DNA from: an uncultured Endomicrobiia bacterium
GTDB lineage: Bacteria > Elusimicrobiota > Endomicrobiia > DTEH01
Length of the DNA stretch: 64,000 nucleotides
Direction: 5' to 3'
Assembly (NCBI GenBank): GCA_937936785.1
Contig: CALDDQ010000015.1
Span: 1 to 64,000, forward strand
Shown here piece after piece: positions 9,012 to 18,137 of this stretch. The notes below the pieces were generated by a model. That model was given only the letters and a program-made list of their open reading frames with translations. It was not told the origin of the DNA and did not search any database. How positions within the stretch are numbered: position 1 is the first letter of the stretch; each line of letters starts with the position of its first letter. The position numbers and the translations under genes were made by a program.

Positions 9012-9657
9012 AGCAATAATTTTTGATTTAGACGGAACACTTTTAGATACTATTGATGACATTGCTTATTGTGCAAACAAAATTTTAAAAAAGTATAATT
9101 TTCCATTACATAAAACTTACAGATACAAACTTTTTGTTGGTGATGGTATAGAAACTCTGGTTTACAAAATTTTACCAAAAGATAAAAGAGAACCTAAGTT
9201 AATAAAAGAAATAGTTAGTAGAATAAAACTTGAGTATAAAAATAACTTTGCAAATAAAACAAAAGTGTATACTGGTATTATGGATCTTTTAAATATGTGT
9301 CAGTTAAAGAATATTAAAATGTCAATTTTGTCCAACAAACCGGATAAATTTACAAAGATTATGGTGAAACATTTTTTCCCGCAGATAAAATTTAGTTTTG
9401 TTTTTGGAACTAAAAAAAACTTACCAAAAAAACCAAATCCAACAACTGCATTATTAATTGCAAAAAAGTTAAAATTAAAATTGAACGAGTTTGTTTATTT
9501 AGGAGATACAGACACTGATATGCAAACTGCAAAAAATGCTAAAATGTTTGCTGTTGGAGTGTTATGGGGTTTTAGGACCAGGAATGAATTAATAAAAAGT
9601 GGTGCAAATATTGTAATAAAAAGTCCAATGGAATTGTTTGAGAAAGGTTTTATATAG
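8995..9657 (+). CDS. HAD-family phosphatase (phosphoglycolate phosphatase-like)
   Basis: This HAD hydrolase has 220 residues. Motif I is DLDGTLLDT with the nucleophilic Asp near residue 10, motif II is the SNKP segment, and motifs III/IV are KPNPTTALLIAKKL and YLGDTDTDMQTAKNA. The small helical cap resembles Gph and PpaX. The start is GTG at 8995, inside the previous gene, chosen because MKKKFKAIIFDLDGT is the normal N-terminus. It likely clears 2-phosphoglycolate or a similar phosphomonoester. Confidence 0.85.
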   Translation: MKKKFKAIIFDLDGTLLDTIDDIAYCANKILKKYNFPLHKTYRYKLFVGDGIETLVYKILPKDKREPKLIKEIVSRIKLEYKNNFANKTKVYTGIMDLLNMCQLKNIKMSILSNKPDKFTKIMVKHFFPQIKFSFVFGTKKNLPKKPNPTTALLIAKKLKLKLNEFVYLGDTDTDMQTAKNAKMFAVGVLWGFRTRNELIKSGANIVIKSPMELFEKGFI

Positions 9658-9701
9658 TTAAAAAATTTGATTACGAATTTTTAAGGAGAATAAAAAAAAG
9701 T

Positions 9702-10247
9702 ATGAAACTGAAAGAAAAGTTATATAAGAAAATATGTATATACAAAGGTAAATCAGTAAATTTTTTTGCAGACAAAATTTTGTTACCAAACAAAAAAGTT
9801 GCAATAAGAGAATATGTTGACCACCCGGGAGCTGTTGCAGTATTGCCTATTTTAGATAACCAAAAAATAGTTTTAGTAAAACAGTTTAGATATCCAGTAG
9901 GAAAAATAACTTACGAACTTCCAGCGGGAAAGTTGGATAGAAAAAAGGCCGAATCTTTAAAAAGGTGTGTTATACGCGAGTTGGAAGAAGAGACAGGATA
10001 TAAAAGCAAAAATGTAAATCGGCTGGTTTCTTTTTGGCCAACCCCAGCATTTGGGAATGAAATTATACACATATTCGTTGCAAAAAATTTGTTTTTTGGC
10101 AAAAAAAATCCTGATGAAGACGAATTTTTACTAACTAAAATTGTAACTTTTGACCAAGCAGTGCAATGGATAAAAAAAGGTAAAATTAAAGATTCTAAGT
10201 CTATAATAGGAATTTTGTATTGGATGTTGATGAATGAAAAAATTTAA
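9702..10247 (+). CDS. Nudix hydrolase, ADP-ribose pyrophosphatase-like
   Basis: This 181-residue Nudix protein of the ADP-sugar type probably splits ADP-ribose into AMP and ribose 5-phosphate. The Nudix box ends in the canonical RELEEETGY, but the loop before it (AGKLDRKKAESLKRCVI) is two residues longer than the standard GX5EX7REUXEEXGU spacing. The upstream PGAVAVLPILDNQKIVLVKQFRYPVG stretch and the downstream aromatic FWPTPAFGNEI fit ADP-ribose pyrophosphatases. A weak AAGGAG lies upstream. A macro-domain gene that also handles ADP-ribose follows 2 kb later. Confidence 0.85.
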   Translation: MKLKEKLYKKICIYKGKSVNFFADKILLPNKKVAIREYVDHPGAVAVLPILDNQKIVLVKQFRYPVGKITYELPAGKLDRKKAESLKRCVIRELEEETGYKSKNVNRLVSFWPTPAFGNEIIHIFVAKNLFFGKKNPDEDEFLLTKIVTFDQAVQWIKKGKIKDSKSIIGILYWMLMNEKI

Positions 10248-10986
10248 TGGTTTAATTATATTACTAACTTTTTTTAACTTAATTGTTGGTAAAGAGTTTA
10301 TTAGCACTAAAGAAAAAATTGTTTCAGAAAAATTTTTTCTTGTTGGTAATTATTATGAACCAAAAGATGGTAAACCTATAATAGTCTTATTACATGGTTT
10401 AGGAAGTATAAGACAAGAATGGGATAAGTTGACAAAGATTTTAATAGAGCAAGGTTTTGGTTATTTTTCCTTTGATTTACGAGGGCATGGCGAAAGTATT
10501 GAAACTGTTTCAGGAAAACAAGTTTTAGTTAATGAATTTAAAAAAGTTGGTCAAGGGTCAGAATGGGAAAAAATGGTAACCGATTTGGATGTTGTGATAA
10601 AATATTTGGTTAAAGAAAAAAAAGTCAAAGAAGAAAATATAATTTTATGTGGGGCAAGTTTGGGTGCTAATATATGTTTAATTTATGCAACAAAAAATCC
10701 ACATGTTAAAAATCTTATTTTATTATCACCTGGCTGGGAATATGTTGGACTAAAGTTAGAAGAACCAGCAAAAAAAGTAGCAGTAAAAAGTTCAAATATT
10801 TTATTTTGTGCATCTCCAAGAGATGCTTATTCATATTCTAGCACAAGACAGATTATGAAAATTATGAAATCTTTTGGTCAGGAGGCAACATTTTTAGAAG
10901 GTAAAGATGCACAGCACGGGGTGGAAATGTTTGAAAAAAAATTTTTAGATGATTTAATTTTTTGGATAAATTCTTTGATAAAATAA
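10234..10986 (+). CDS. secreted alpha/beta hydrolase
   Basis: The protein has 250 residues and an N-terminal signal-like segment (MKKFNGLIILLTFFNLIVG). It carries the oxyanion motif LLHGLGS, the strand FDLRGHGES, the nucleophile elbow GASLGA and a C-terminal catalytic His in DAQHGVEMF. This makes it an esterase, lipase or acyl-transfer enzyme of the alpha/beta hydrolase fold, probably periplasmic. It overlaps the Nudix gene by 14 bases, so the two are probably co-translated. Substrate unknown. Confidence 0.82.
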   Translation: MKKFNGLIILLTFFNLIVGKEFISTKEKIVSEKFFLVGNYYEPKDGKPIIVLLHGLGSIRQEWDKLTKILIEQGFGYFSFDLRGHGESIETVSGKQVLVNEFKKVGQGSEWEKMVTDLDVVIKYLVKEKKVKEENIILCGASLGANICLIYATKNPHVKNLILLSPGWEYVGLKLEEPAKKVAVKSSNILFCASPRDAYSYSSTRQIMKIMKSFGQEATFLEGKDAQHGVEMFEKKFLDDLIFWINSLIK

Positions 10987-11017
10987 TTAGAAAAAAAAAT
11001 TTGTTTTTAATAATTTT

Positions 11018-12250
11018 ATGAAAACTAATATTGCAGTAGTTTTTTATTATACTAAAATTAACAGATATAGTTTTAATGCGTTAATGGGTGCGATTGAAGT
11101 TGATAAATATTTTGATAATTTAAAAATATTTTGTATCCGTAATTCAAAAGATCTAATCATTAAATTAAACGAAGTTGTTAATATTTATGACAAAATAGTT
11201 TTAGGAATATCATTTTTTACTATTCAAAAAGAATATATTAGTAAACTTTTGTGTTATTTAAAAAATGAGTTTGGAGAAAAAATAATTTATGTTGCAGGTG
11301 GTCCACATCCTACCGGTGAACCGGTGCAAACTTTAAATATGGGTTTTGATATTGTTGTTTCATCAGAAGGAGAAGAAACTTTTAAAAATGTTTTAAAAGC
11401 AATAATGGAAAACGGTGATTATAAAAATGTTCAAGGAATAAATTTTTTTGATAAAAACAGAAAAATAGTTTTTACTGGAAAAACTCAACAAGTTGATTTA
11501 GACAGTTATCCTCCAGTAACAATAAAATATAATCATTTTGGTCCCATAGAAATTACTCGAGGATGTGTTTTTGGATGTTATTTTTGTCAAACAGCATATA
11601 TATTTGGCAAGACATTGAGGCATCGTAGTATAAAAAGTATAATAAAATATGTAAAGTATATGGCTAAAATAAAACTTAACGATTTTAGGGCAATATCGCC
11701 AAACGCATTTTCATATGGTTCTAAAGATGGTAAAAAGATTAACTATGAACAGATAGAAACTCTTTTGTGGAATATAAAAAAAATTGTAAAGCCTGATGGT
11801 AAAGTATTTTTTGGAACATTTCCTTCAGAGGTTAGACCAGAACATGTTAACAAAGAAACAATAAAATTAATTTTGAAATATACTGACAACACAAACCTTG
11901 TTATGGGAGCACAATCTGGTAGTCAACGAATATTAGATCTATGTAATCGTGGTCACACTGTTAAAGATATTTTTGATGCAACAGAACTAATTTTAAAGAA
12001 CGGGTTAAAAGCAAATATAGATTTTATTTTTGGTTTACCAGAGGAAACAGAAAAAGATGTTCAAGAAACGATTAAAGTAATAAAAGAATTGGTAAAGATT
12101 GGTGCAAAAATTCATGCACATACATTTTATCCATTACCACAAACACCGTTTGCAACCAAAAAACATGAAAAAATTGGTAATGAGTTAAAACTGTTAATAA
12201 AAGAATATTTGCCCAAAGGATATATTTATGGAAATAATTTTTTAGTATAA
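11018..12250 (+). CDS. B12-binding domain/radical SAM protein (MJ_1487-like)
   Basis: This 410-residue protein has an N-terminal cobalamin-binding Rossmann-like domain (about residues 1-140, with GGPHPTGEP) and a radical SAM core. The 4Fe-4S motif is CVFGCYFC in EITRGCVFGCYFCQ, followed by HRS as in the family first named for MJ_1487. A QSGSQRIL strand and a DFIFGLPEETEKD segment continue the TIM-barrel-like core. The reaction of this family is not established. It stands between the hydrolase and the macro-domain gene with short spacings, so a shared transcript is likely. Confidence 0.85.
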   Translation: MKTNIAVVFYYTKINRYSFNALMGAIEVDKYFDNLKIFCIRNSKDLIIKLNEVVNIYDKIVLGISFFTIQKEYISKLLCYLKNEFGEKIIYVAGGPHPTGEPVQTLNMGFDIVVSSEGEETFKNVLKAIMENGDYKNVQGINFFDKNRKIVFTGKTQQVDLDSYPPVTIKYNHFGPIEITRGCVFGCYFCQTAYIFGKTLRHRSIKSIIKYVKYMAKIKLNDFRAISPNAFSYGSKDGKKINYEQIETLLWNIKKIVKPDGKVFFGTFPSEVRPEHVNKETIKLILKYTDNTNLVMGAQSGSQRILDLCNRGHTVKDIFDATELILKNGLKANIDFIFGLPEETEKDVQETIKVIKELVKIGAKIHAHTFYPLPQTPFATKKHEKIGNELKLLIKEYLPKGYIYGNNFLV

Positions 12251-12263
12251 AATTTAAAAATAA

Positions 12264-12791
12264 ATGAAAACAAAGATAAAAATATTTAAAGGAGATATTA
12301 CTAATATTCATGTAGAAGCAATTGTTAATGCAGCTAACAATACGCTTTTAGGTGGAGCAGGAGTAGACGGTGCGATACATCGTGCTGCAGGACCAAAATT
12401 GTTAGAAGAATGTAAAAAGTTAGGTGGATGTAATACAGGAGAGGCAAAAATTACCAAAGGGTATAACTTAAATGCAAAATTTGTTATTCACACAGTTGGT
12501 CCTGTGTGGTACGGAGGAAAAAATAATGAAGAAGAACTCCTTGCTTCTTGTTATAGAAACAGCCTTGAATTAGCAGAAAAAGCAGATGTTAGAACAATTG
12601 CTTTTCCATCAATTTCTACCGGGGCTTATAGATTTCCTATAGAAAAAGCTGTAAACATAGCGATGTGTGAAATAAAAAAATTTGTTGAGAAAAATGATAC
12701 CATAGAAGAGATAATTTTCGTTTTGTTTTCTGAAAAAGATTATTTATTGTATAAGAATAAAGTGAAAGAAATATTTGGTTTTGAAATTTAA
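12264..12791 (+). CDS. macro domain protein, O-acetyl-ADP-ribose deacetylase-like (YmdB type)
   Basis: This 175-residue protein is a single macro domain. Signature segments are [17 protein letters not shown], the phosphate loop [22 protein letters not shown] and the second loop [10 protein letters not shown]. The catalytic Asn and Asp of the YmdB/MacroD class are present (NAANN and GVDGAIH). It probably removes ADP-ribose or acetyl groups from ADP-ribose derivatives. The start is 13 bases after the radical SAM gene. Confidence 0.9.
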   Translation: MKTKIKIFKGDITNIHVEAIVNAANNTLLGGAGVDGAIHRAAGPKLLEECKKLGGCNTGEAKITKGYNLNAKFVIHTVGPVWYGGKNNEEELLASCYRNSLELAEKADVRTIAFPSISTGAYRFPIEKAVNIAMCEIKKFVEKNDTIEEIIFVLFSEKDYLLYKNKVKEIFGFEI

Positions 12792-12891
12792 AAATTTTGT
12801 GTTTTTTAAAGTATAAATATTTTTTTCCATTGATAAAAAAGTTAATATTTGATAAATAAAAAAACAAAATTTTTTATGGAGGATATATTAT

Positions 12892-13149
12892 ATGTTTGAC
12901 AAACTTAAACAAGCAAAACAATTGTTAGAACTACAGTCACAACTTAAGAAAGAAATAGTTGAATCAGAAAAAAATGGTATAAAGATTGTGATAAATGGCA
13001 AACTTGAAGTTGAAGAAATAATTTTAAATCCGTCATTAGATGTAAAAGAACAGGAACATTTATTAAAAGATTGTTTTAACGATGTGATAAAAAAGATGCA
13101 AGTAAAATTAGCACAGAAGATGGCAGGAATGCCGGGTTTGGGGTTGTAG
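12892..13149 (+). CDS. YbaB/EbfC family nucleoid-associated protein
   Basis: This is an 85-residue DNA-binding protein of the YbaB family. The N-terminal helix (MFDKLKQAKQLLELQSQLKKE) precedes the central strand-helix region VVINGK-like KIVINGKLEVEEIILNP, and the C-terminus MAGMPGLGL is typical. It is shorter than the usual 100-110 residues. A strong GGAGG lies 11 bases upstream, marking high expression. In many bacteria ybaB lies beside dnaX and recR; neither is seen here. Confidence 0.88.
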   Translation: MFDKLKQAKQLLELQSQLKKEIVESEKNGIKIVINGKLEVEEIILNPSLDVKEQEHLLKDCFNDVIKKMQVKLAQKMAGMPGLGL

Positions 13150-13227
13150 TTGTTCATAGATATTCTTAAATTGATAAAAAAGTTTTTTTTGAGTTAACAA
13201 ATTTTATATAAAGATGTATATAAAAAA

Positions 13228-13959
13228 ATGAGAATACTAATAAAACTTAGTGGAAAAGTTATTGATGATAAAGAAGAGTTAAAAAACTTTATTACAAGTA
13301 TCAAAAAATTACATAAAAACAATCAATTGATAGTTGTTCATGGTGGTGGGAAACAAGTTTCTTCCTGGTCAGAGAAATTAGGTTTAAAAACTATATTTGT
13401 AAACGGATTAAGGGTTACTGATGAAAAAATGTTAGAAGTGGTGATATCGGTTTTGTGTGGCTTGGTGAACAAAAAGTTAGTTTTTGAATTTATAAAAAAT
13501 AATCTTAAAGTAGTAGGATTGTCGTGTATAGATGGAAAAATAGTTGAAACAAATATTGAAAAAAAGTTGGGTTTTGTAGGTAGTAAGATTAAAAAAGTAA
13601 ATATAGAAATAATAAAAATTTTGCTTAAACAAAAATTTATAGTTTTAATTTCTTCAGTAGGTATTGGTGACGGCAAAATTGTAAACATTAACGCAGACAA
13701 TATTTCTTATGCATTAGCGAAACAGTTAAAAGTGGACAAACTGATATTTTTAACTGACAAACAAGGTGTTTTAGATAAAGAAAATAAAGTTATCAAAGAA
13801 CTAAAAATTAGTCAAATTAAAAACTTAATAAACAGAGGTGTTGTTACAGACGGTATGATACCAAAACTTAATTCAATAAAAGATGCAATAATGTCAGGTG
13901 TAGGAAATGTTATAATTTCAAACAATTTGAACAGCATAGGAACATTAGTAAAAAAATGA
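13228..13959 (+). CDS. argB: acetylglutamate kinase
   Basis: This 243-residue amino-acid kinase phosphorylates N-acetylglutamate in arginine synthesis. VVHGGGKQVSSW, the GLRVTDE segment and the nucleotide-binding FLTDKQGVLD are the family motifs, and the C-terminal GGMIPK-like region is VTDGMIPKLNS. Its stop overlaps the start of argD (ATGA), which supports the pathway. The related LysZ is less likely because no LysW carrier is nearby. argC and argJ are not in this window. Confidence 0.88.
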   Translation: MRILIKLSGKVIDDKEELKNFITSIKKLHKNNQLIVVHGGGKQVSSWSEKLGLKTIFVNGLRVTDEKMLEVVISVLCGLVNKKLVFEFIKNNLKVVGLSCIDGKIVETNIEKKLGFVGSKIKKVNIEIIKILLKQKFIVLISSVGIGDGKIVNINADNISYALAKQLKVDKLIFLTDKQGVLDKENKVIKELKISQIKNLINRGVVTDGMIPKLNSIKDAIMSGVGNVIISNNLNSIGTLVKK

Positions 13960-15119
13960 TTCCAGAATATAACAAAAACTTTTTAAAAACTTATAAACGG
14001 TTTGATATAATATTTGAAAAAGGTAGTGGTAAATATCTTTATGACCGAAAAGGTAAAAAGTATTTAGACTTTTTTTGTGGTATAAGTGTATGTAATTTAG
14101 GACATTGTAATAAAAAAATAGTTTCTGCGATAAAAAAACAATCAGAAAAACTATGGCATATTTCAAACTATTTTAATCATCCGAAACAAAGTGAATTAGC
14201 AGATTTATTAGTAAAAAAAACTTTTAAAGGAAAAATCTTTTTTTCAAACTCAGGTGCTGAGTCAATAGAGTGTGCAATAAAGTTAGCAAGAAAGTTTGGC
14301 AGTAAAACTAACAGGTACGAAATAATTTCGTTTAAAAATTCTTTTCATGGAAGAACTTTGGCTACGCTTACAGCCACAGGCCAGGAAAAGTTTCACAAAA
14401 ATTTTGGTCCTTTAGTGAAAGGATTTAAGTATGCAACTTTAAATAATATTAATTCAGTAAAAAGTTTAATTTCATCAAAAACCGTAGCAATAATTATAGA
14501 ACCAATCCAGGGCGAAGGTGGGGTAAATCCTGCAACAAAAGAATTTTTAGAATGTTTAAGAACCATTTGTAACACAGGCAATATTTTATTAATTTTTGAC
14601 GAAGTTCAGACAGGATTTGGTAGAACGGGCAATTTTTTTGCATTTCAACATTTTGGTATAAAACCTGACATAATTTGTATGGCAAAAAGTATTGCAAACG
14701 GATTACCATTAGGAGCAACATTAGTAGATGAAAAATTTTCTAATATTTTTGATTTTGGAGATCATGGGACAACTTTTGGAGGAAACATTTTAAGTTGTGT
14801 TGCAGGGATTGAAGTCGTAAAACTTATTGATAAAAAAATGTTGTTTAATGTAAGAAATGTTGCGGGATATTTTTTTAAAAAATTAAATGAGATTAAAGAC
14901 AAATATGAGTTTATAAAAGAAGTTAGAGGAGTAGGGTTGATGGTTGGGGTAGAGCTAAATTTTGATGCGAAAGAAGTTGTAGAAAAATGTTTAGAGGAAG
15001 GTTTAGTAATAAGTGTGGTTCAAAATAATGTTTTAAGATTTTTACCACCGTTGATAATTAACAAAAAAGATGTTGATGAATGTATAAAAATTTTAGATAA
15101 AATTTTTTTCACATTATAA
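13956..15119 (+). CDS. argD: acetylornithine aminotransferase
   Basis: This 387-residue class III PLP aminotransferase carries FFSNSGAESIECAIKLARKF, the HGRT segment, IIEPIQGEGGVNPA, FDEVQTGFGRTG and the PLP Lys in MAKSIANGLPLGA. These fit ArgD, which transaminates N-acetylglutamate semialdehyde. It overlaps argB by four bases. Substrate overlap with succinyl-DAP aminotransferase (ArgD/DapC) is known in the family. Confidence 0.9.
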   Translation: MIPEYNKNFLKTYKRFDIIFEKGSGKYLYDRKGKKYLDFFCGISVCNLGHCNKKIVSAIKKQSEKLWHISNYFNHPKQSELADLLVKKTFKGKIFFSNSGAESIECAIKLARKFGSKTNRYEIISFKNSFHGRTLATLTATGQEKFHKNFGPLVKGFKYATLNNINSVKSLISSKTVAIIIEPIQGEGGVNPATKEFLECLRTICNTGNILLIFDEVQTGFGRTGNFFAFQHFGIKPDIICMAKSIANGLPLGATLVDEKFSNIFDFGDHGTTFGGNILSCVAGIEVVKLIDKKMLFNVRNVAGYFFKKLNEIKDKYEFIKEVRGVGLMVGVELNFDAKEVVEKCLEEGLVISVVQNNVLRFLPPLIINKKDVDECIKILDKIFFTL

Positions 15120-15129
15120 ATAATTTTTT

Positions 15130-15807
15130 ATGACAAAAAATATTTTTACTTTTGTAGTAAATTTTTATGGTACCAATAGTTATATTTATAAGAATTTAAA
15201 TAGTAATTTTGCAATAATAATAGATCCTGGTGGCGAGATAGACGAAATTGTTGATGTGATAAAAAAAAATAATTTGAAAATAGAACATTATGTTTTAACA
15301 CACTCGCATTTTGATCATATATCTTCGTTAGAAAAAATTTATAATTCATATCCAGCAGTAGTGATTGTTCATGAGAAAGAATTTAATAATGTTATAGATA
15401 ACAAAAAAAATCTTTCTGCTATGTTTGGTGTTGATGGTATAAAAGATGGTGGTAAAAACATAAAATGGAAAAAAGTGAAAGATGACGAGAAATTTTTTTG
15501 TGGTAATCAGGAAATAAAAGTTATACATACACCGGGGCATACTGTTGGTGGGATATGTCTTTATATTGATGAGAGTTCGGTAAATAAAAATGGAGATTCT
15601 GAAAAATATTTGTTTACCGGAGATACACTATTTCGTGGTACTATAGGTAGGACAGATTTTGAAGGTGGGGATTATAATATTTTAATGATGTCATTAAAAA
15701 AGTTGGCAAGTTTACCAAAAGAAACAAAAATTTTTCCAGGTCATGGACAATCAAGTGTTTTAAGATACGAATTGGAAACCAACGAATATTTTAAAAATAT
15801 TATTTAA
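15130..15807 (+). CDS. metallo-beta-lactamase fold hydrolase (glyoxalase II-like, YcbL type)
   Basis: This 225-residue MBL-fold enzyme has all the metal ligands: THSHFDH near residue 58, HTPGHT near 136, FTGDTLF and FPGHG at the end. Single-domain members of this size hydrolyse thioesters such as S-lactoylglutathione or related compounds. The C-terminal helical domain of classic GloB is missing. It lies 10 bases after argD. Confidence 0.87.
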   Translation: MTKNIFTFVVNFYGTNSYIYKNLNSNFAIIIDPGGEIDEIVDVIKKNNLKIEHYVLTHSHFDHISSLEKIYNSYPAVVIVHEKEFNNVIDNKKNLSAMFGVDGIKDGGKNIKWKKVKDDEKFFCGNQEIKVIHTPGHTVGGICLYIDESSVNKNGDSEKYLFTGDTLFRGTIGRTDFEGGDYNILMMSLKKLASLPKETKIFPGHGQSSVLRYELETNEYFKNII

Positions 15808-15819
15808 TAAATAATACTA

Positions 15820-16728
15820 ATGTATAAAGATTTAGACGATTCTTTAGTGGAACAATTTTTAAGATATGTGCAGTTTGAAAAAGGTTTAAGTAAAAATACA
15901 ATTTCTGCATACAAGAATGACTTACAACAATATTTTATGTTCTTACACAGTATCAGTAAAAAAATTGAAAATGTTACTGCAGAAGATATTTCAGATTTTT
16001 TGTGGAAACTGAAACAAAAAAATTTAAAGAGTTCATCTATATATCGCAAAACTGCTTGTATTGTACAGTTTCACAAATTTTTGATTATTGAAGATATTAC
16101 AAAAAACGATCCTGTAGAATTTTTAAGCAGACCAAAACTTTATCGTAAATTGCCTCAAGTATTATCTGTAGAAGAAGTGGATAAAATATTAAATTACATA
16201 CCGGCTAAAAAGTTTAGTGACATAAGAAATCGTGCAATTATAGAACTAATTTATGCTGCTGGGTTAAGAGTTTCGGAAGTTGTAGGTCTAAAATTTGAAG
16301 ATTTAAATTTAGAATCACAATTTGTCAAAGTTAGAGGTAAAGGTGGTAAAGAACGGATAGTTCCCATTGGTAAAAAAAGTGTTTCAGCAATAAAAGATTG
16401 GTTGAAAGTTAGACAACAAAAATTTTCAACAAAAATTTTGCCTGATAATGATGTTTACATTTTTTTATCTAAACTTGGACGGCCAATTTCAAGGATAGGT
16501 TTTTGGCAGGAATTAAAAAGTTATGTAAAAAATGCTGGCATAATAAAAGAAGTTTCACCACACACTTTAAGACATTCATTTGCTACACATATGTTAAAAT
16601 ATGGCGCAGATTTAAGAGTAGTTCAAGAATTATTAGGTCATTCAGACATCGCTACTACACAAATTTATACACATGTAGATAAAGAACATTTAAAATCGGT
16701 ACATAAAAAGTTTCATCCACGAGGGTAA
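15820..16728 (+). CDS. xerD: tyrosine recombinase XerC/XerD-like
   Basis: This 302-residue recombinase probably resolves chromosome dimers. It has an N-terminal SAM-like core-binding domain (QFLRYVQFEKGLSKNTISAYKNDL) and a C-terminal catalytic domain. Catalytic residues are Arg150 (GLRVSEVVGL), the KGGKER Lys, His248 and Arg251 in HTLRH, His274 in LGHSD and Tyr283 in TQIYTHV. The length and lack of neighbouring mobile elements argue for a housekeeping Xer. XerC, XerD and XerA cannot be told apart from this alone, and no dif site was found. Confidence 0.88.
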   Translation: MYKDLDDSLVEQFLRYVQFEKGLSKNTISAYKNDLQQYFMFLHSISKKIENVTAEDISDFLWKLKQKNLKSSSIYRKTACIVQFHKFLIIEDITKNDPVEFLSRPKLYRKLPQVLSVEEVDKILNYIPAKKFSDIRNRAIIELIYAAGLRVSEVVGLKFEDLNLESQFVKVRGKGGKERIVPIGKKSVSAIKDWLKVRQQKFSTKILPDNDVYIFLSKLGRPISRIGFWQELKSYVKNAGIIKEVSPHTLRHSFATHMLKYGADLRVVQELLGHSDIATTQIYTHVDKEHLKSVHKKFHPRG

Positions 16729-16757
16729 AATAGCTAAAAAGTTAAAAGTTACAAGTT

Positions 16758-17705
16758 ATGGAAAAAATAAGGTTAGGCATTAGCAGGTGTTTGTTGGGGT
16801 ATAATGTTAGATATGACGGTGGTCACAGGTTAGACCATTATTTAACAGATACTATTGGCAAGTATGTTGATTGGATTGATATATGCCCAGAGGTAGATTG
16901 TGGATTACCGGTTCCACGAGAAGCTATGCGGTTAGTCGGTGATCCAAAAAGTCCAAGGTTGGTTACTATAAAAACAAATATAGATTATACAGAAAAGATG
17001 TTAAATTGGAGCAAAAAAATTTTGCCAAAATTATCAGAACAATCTTTAAGTGGGTTTATTTTTAAGAGTGGTTCTCCAAGTTCTGGGTTACAGAATGTTC
17101 GTATATATAATAAAAAAGGTATACCGACAAGAAATGGGGTTGGAATTTTTGCAAGAGAATTTGTTAAATATTTTCCTTTACTTCCTGTAGAAGATGATGG
17201 TAGATTACATAATTTGCAGATAAGAGAAAATTTTTTTGAACATATATTTGTATATAACAGATGGCAAGAGTTTTTACAAAATGATAAATCAATTGATGGG
17301 TTGGTAAAATTTCATACCGCACACAAACTTTTAATAATGTCTCATAGTCAGAAACATTTATCTTTATTAGGTAAACTTGTTGCAAATGCAAAAAGTTATG
17401 ACAAAAGATATGTTTTTAATGAATATATAAAAATTTTAACAGAAGGAATAAAAAAAATTTCAACACAAAAAAATCATATAAATATTTTTTTGCACATAAT
17501 AGGATATTTTAAAAAACAGTTGTCTTCAGAGGAAAAAAAAGAATTTTTAGAAATTGTAGAACAATATAGAAAAAATTATGTTCCGATATTAGTTCCAATA
17601 ACAATTTTGCGACATTATATAAACAAATATGATAACAAATATTTAAAACAACAATATTATTTAAATCCACACCCGGCAGAACTTATGTTAAGAAACCATG
17701 TTTAA
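16758..17705 (+). CDS. DUF523-DUF1722 (YbgA-like) protein
   Basis: This is a 315-residue two-domain protein. The N-terminal half begins RLGISRCLLGYNVRYDGGHR, the mark of DUF523, with CPEVDCGLPVPRE and SGSPSSG further on. The C-terminal half from about residue 185 (LVKFHTAHKLLIMSHSQKH) is DUF1722/YbgA. Some DUF523-type proteins are linked to photolyase or tRNA thiouridine cleavage functions, but no role is proven here. It is the last gene before the tRNA-Cys promoter. Confidence 0.85.
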   Translation: MEKIRLGISRCLLGYNVRYDGGHRLDHYLTDTIGKYVDWIDICPEVDCGLPVPREAMRLVGDPKSPRLVTIKTNIDYTEKMLNWSKKILPKLSEQSLSGFIFKSGSPSSGLQNVRIYNKKGIPTRNGVGIFAREFVKYFPLLPVEDDGRLHNLQIRENFFEHIFVYNRWQEFLQNDKSIDGLVKFHTAHKLLIMSHSQKHLSLLGKLVANAKSYDKRYVFNEYIKILTEGIKKISTQKNHINIFLHIIGYFKKQLSSEEKKEFLEIVEQYRKNYVPILVPITILRHYINKYDNKYLKQQYYLNPHPAELMLRNHV

Positions 17706-17728
17706 AAAATTTGTTAATAATAGCGAAG

Positions 17729-17757
17729 TTGAAAGTAGGAAAAATTTTTTATATAAT
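17729..17757 (+). promoter_or_regulatory. promoter of tRNA-Cys
   Basis: TTGAAA at 17729-17734 and a perfect TATAAT at 17752-17757 are separated by 17 bases. The tRNA begins 44 bases beyond the -10 box, so this is its likely promoter. Confidence 0.6.
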
Positions 17758-17801
17758 AAAAAAAAAGTTATTTCTTATAATAAATCTTCTAAATAACAAA
17801 C

Positions 17802-17874
17802 GGCGTGGTACCCAAGCGGTTAAGGGAGCAGTCTGCAAAACTGCGATTCGTCGGTTCAATTCCGACCCACGCCT
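17802..17874 (+). tRNA. tRNA-Cys (anticodon GCA)
   Basis: A full cloverleaf is present: acceptor GGCGTGG pairs with CCACGCC, the anticodon arm GCAGT/ACTGC holds loop CTGCAAA with anticodon GCA, and the T arm is GTCGG-TTCAATT-CCGAC. The discriminator base is T, as expected for Cys. CCA is not encoded, and a T run follows immediately. The 263 bases from here to pyrD hold no gene that I can support, only the palindromes before pyrD. Confidence 0.95.
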
Positions 17875-18084
17875 TTTTTAATATGGTGTGATTATTTGTT
17901 CTTAAAATAATTTTTTCATAACAATGATCTTGTCTTTCATAATATAAAAACTAATTTTTTTAAAATTAATTAACCAGGATTTTGTGTGTAAAGTTAGTTT
18001 TATTTATAAGATAATAATTTTTGTATGTTAACTTGTGAAAAAATTTTATGTAATAATTTTTGTTGTTTATTAAAGTATTGAAAT

Positions 18085-18112
18085 TGTGTAACACATATGA
18101 TATTCGTATCAT
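18085..18112 (+). promoter_or_regulatory. twin palindromes before pyrD
   Basis: Two dyads stand side by side: TGTGT-A-ACACA at 18085-18095 and ATGATA-TTCG-TATCAT at 18097-18112, the second with a TTCG tetraloop. They begin about 53 bases before the pyrD start and overlap a possible -35 TTGAAA at 18078-18083. They could be an operator pair or an RNA hairpin in the leader. No known pyrimidine regulator site is recognisable. Confidence 0.35.
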
Positions 18113-18137
18113 TTAGAAAGATTATGATAAACAAAAA

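Noticed and set aside
15820-16728. Integron or phage integrase
   Set aside because: Length, motifs and surroundings fit housekeeping Xer. No attachment site, cassette or phage gene is near.
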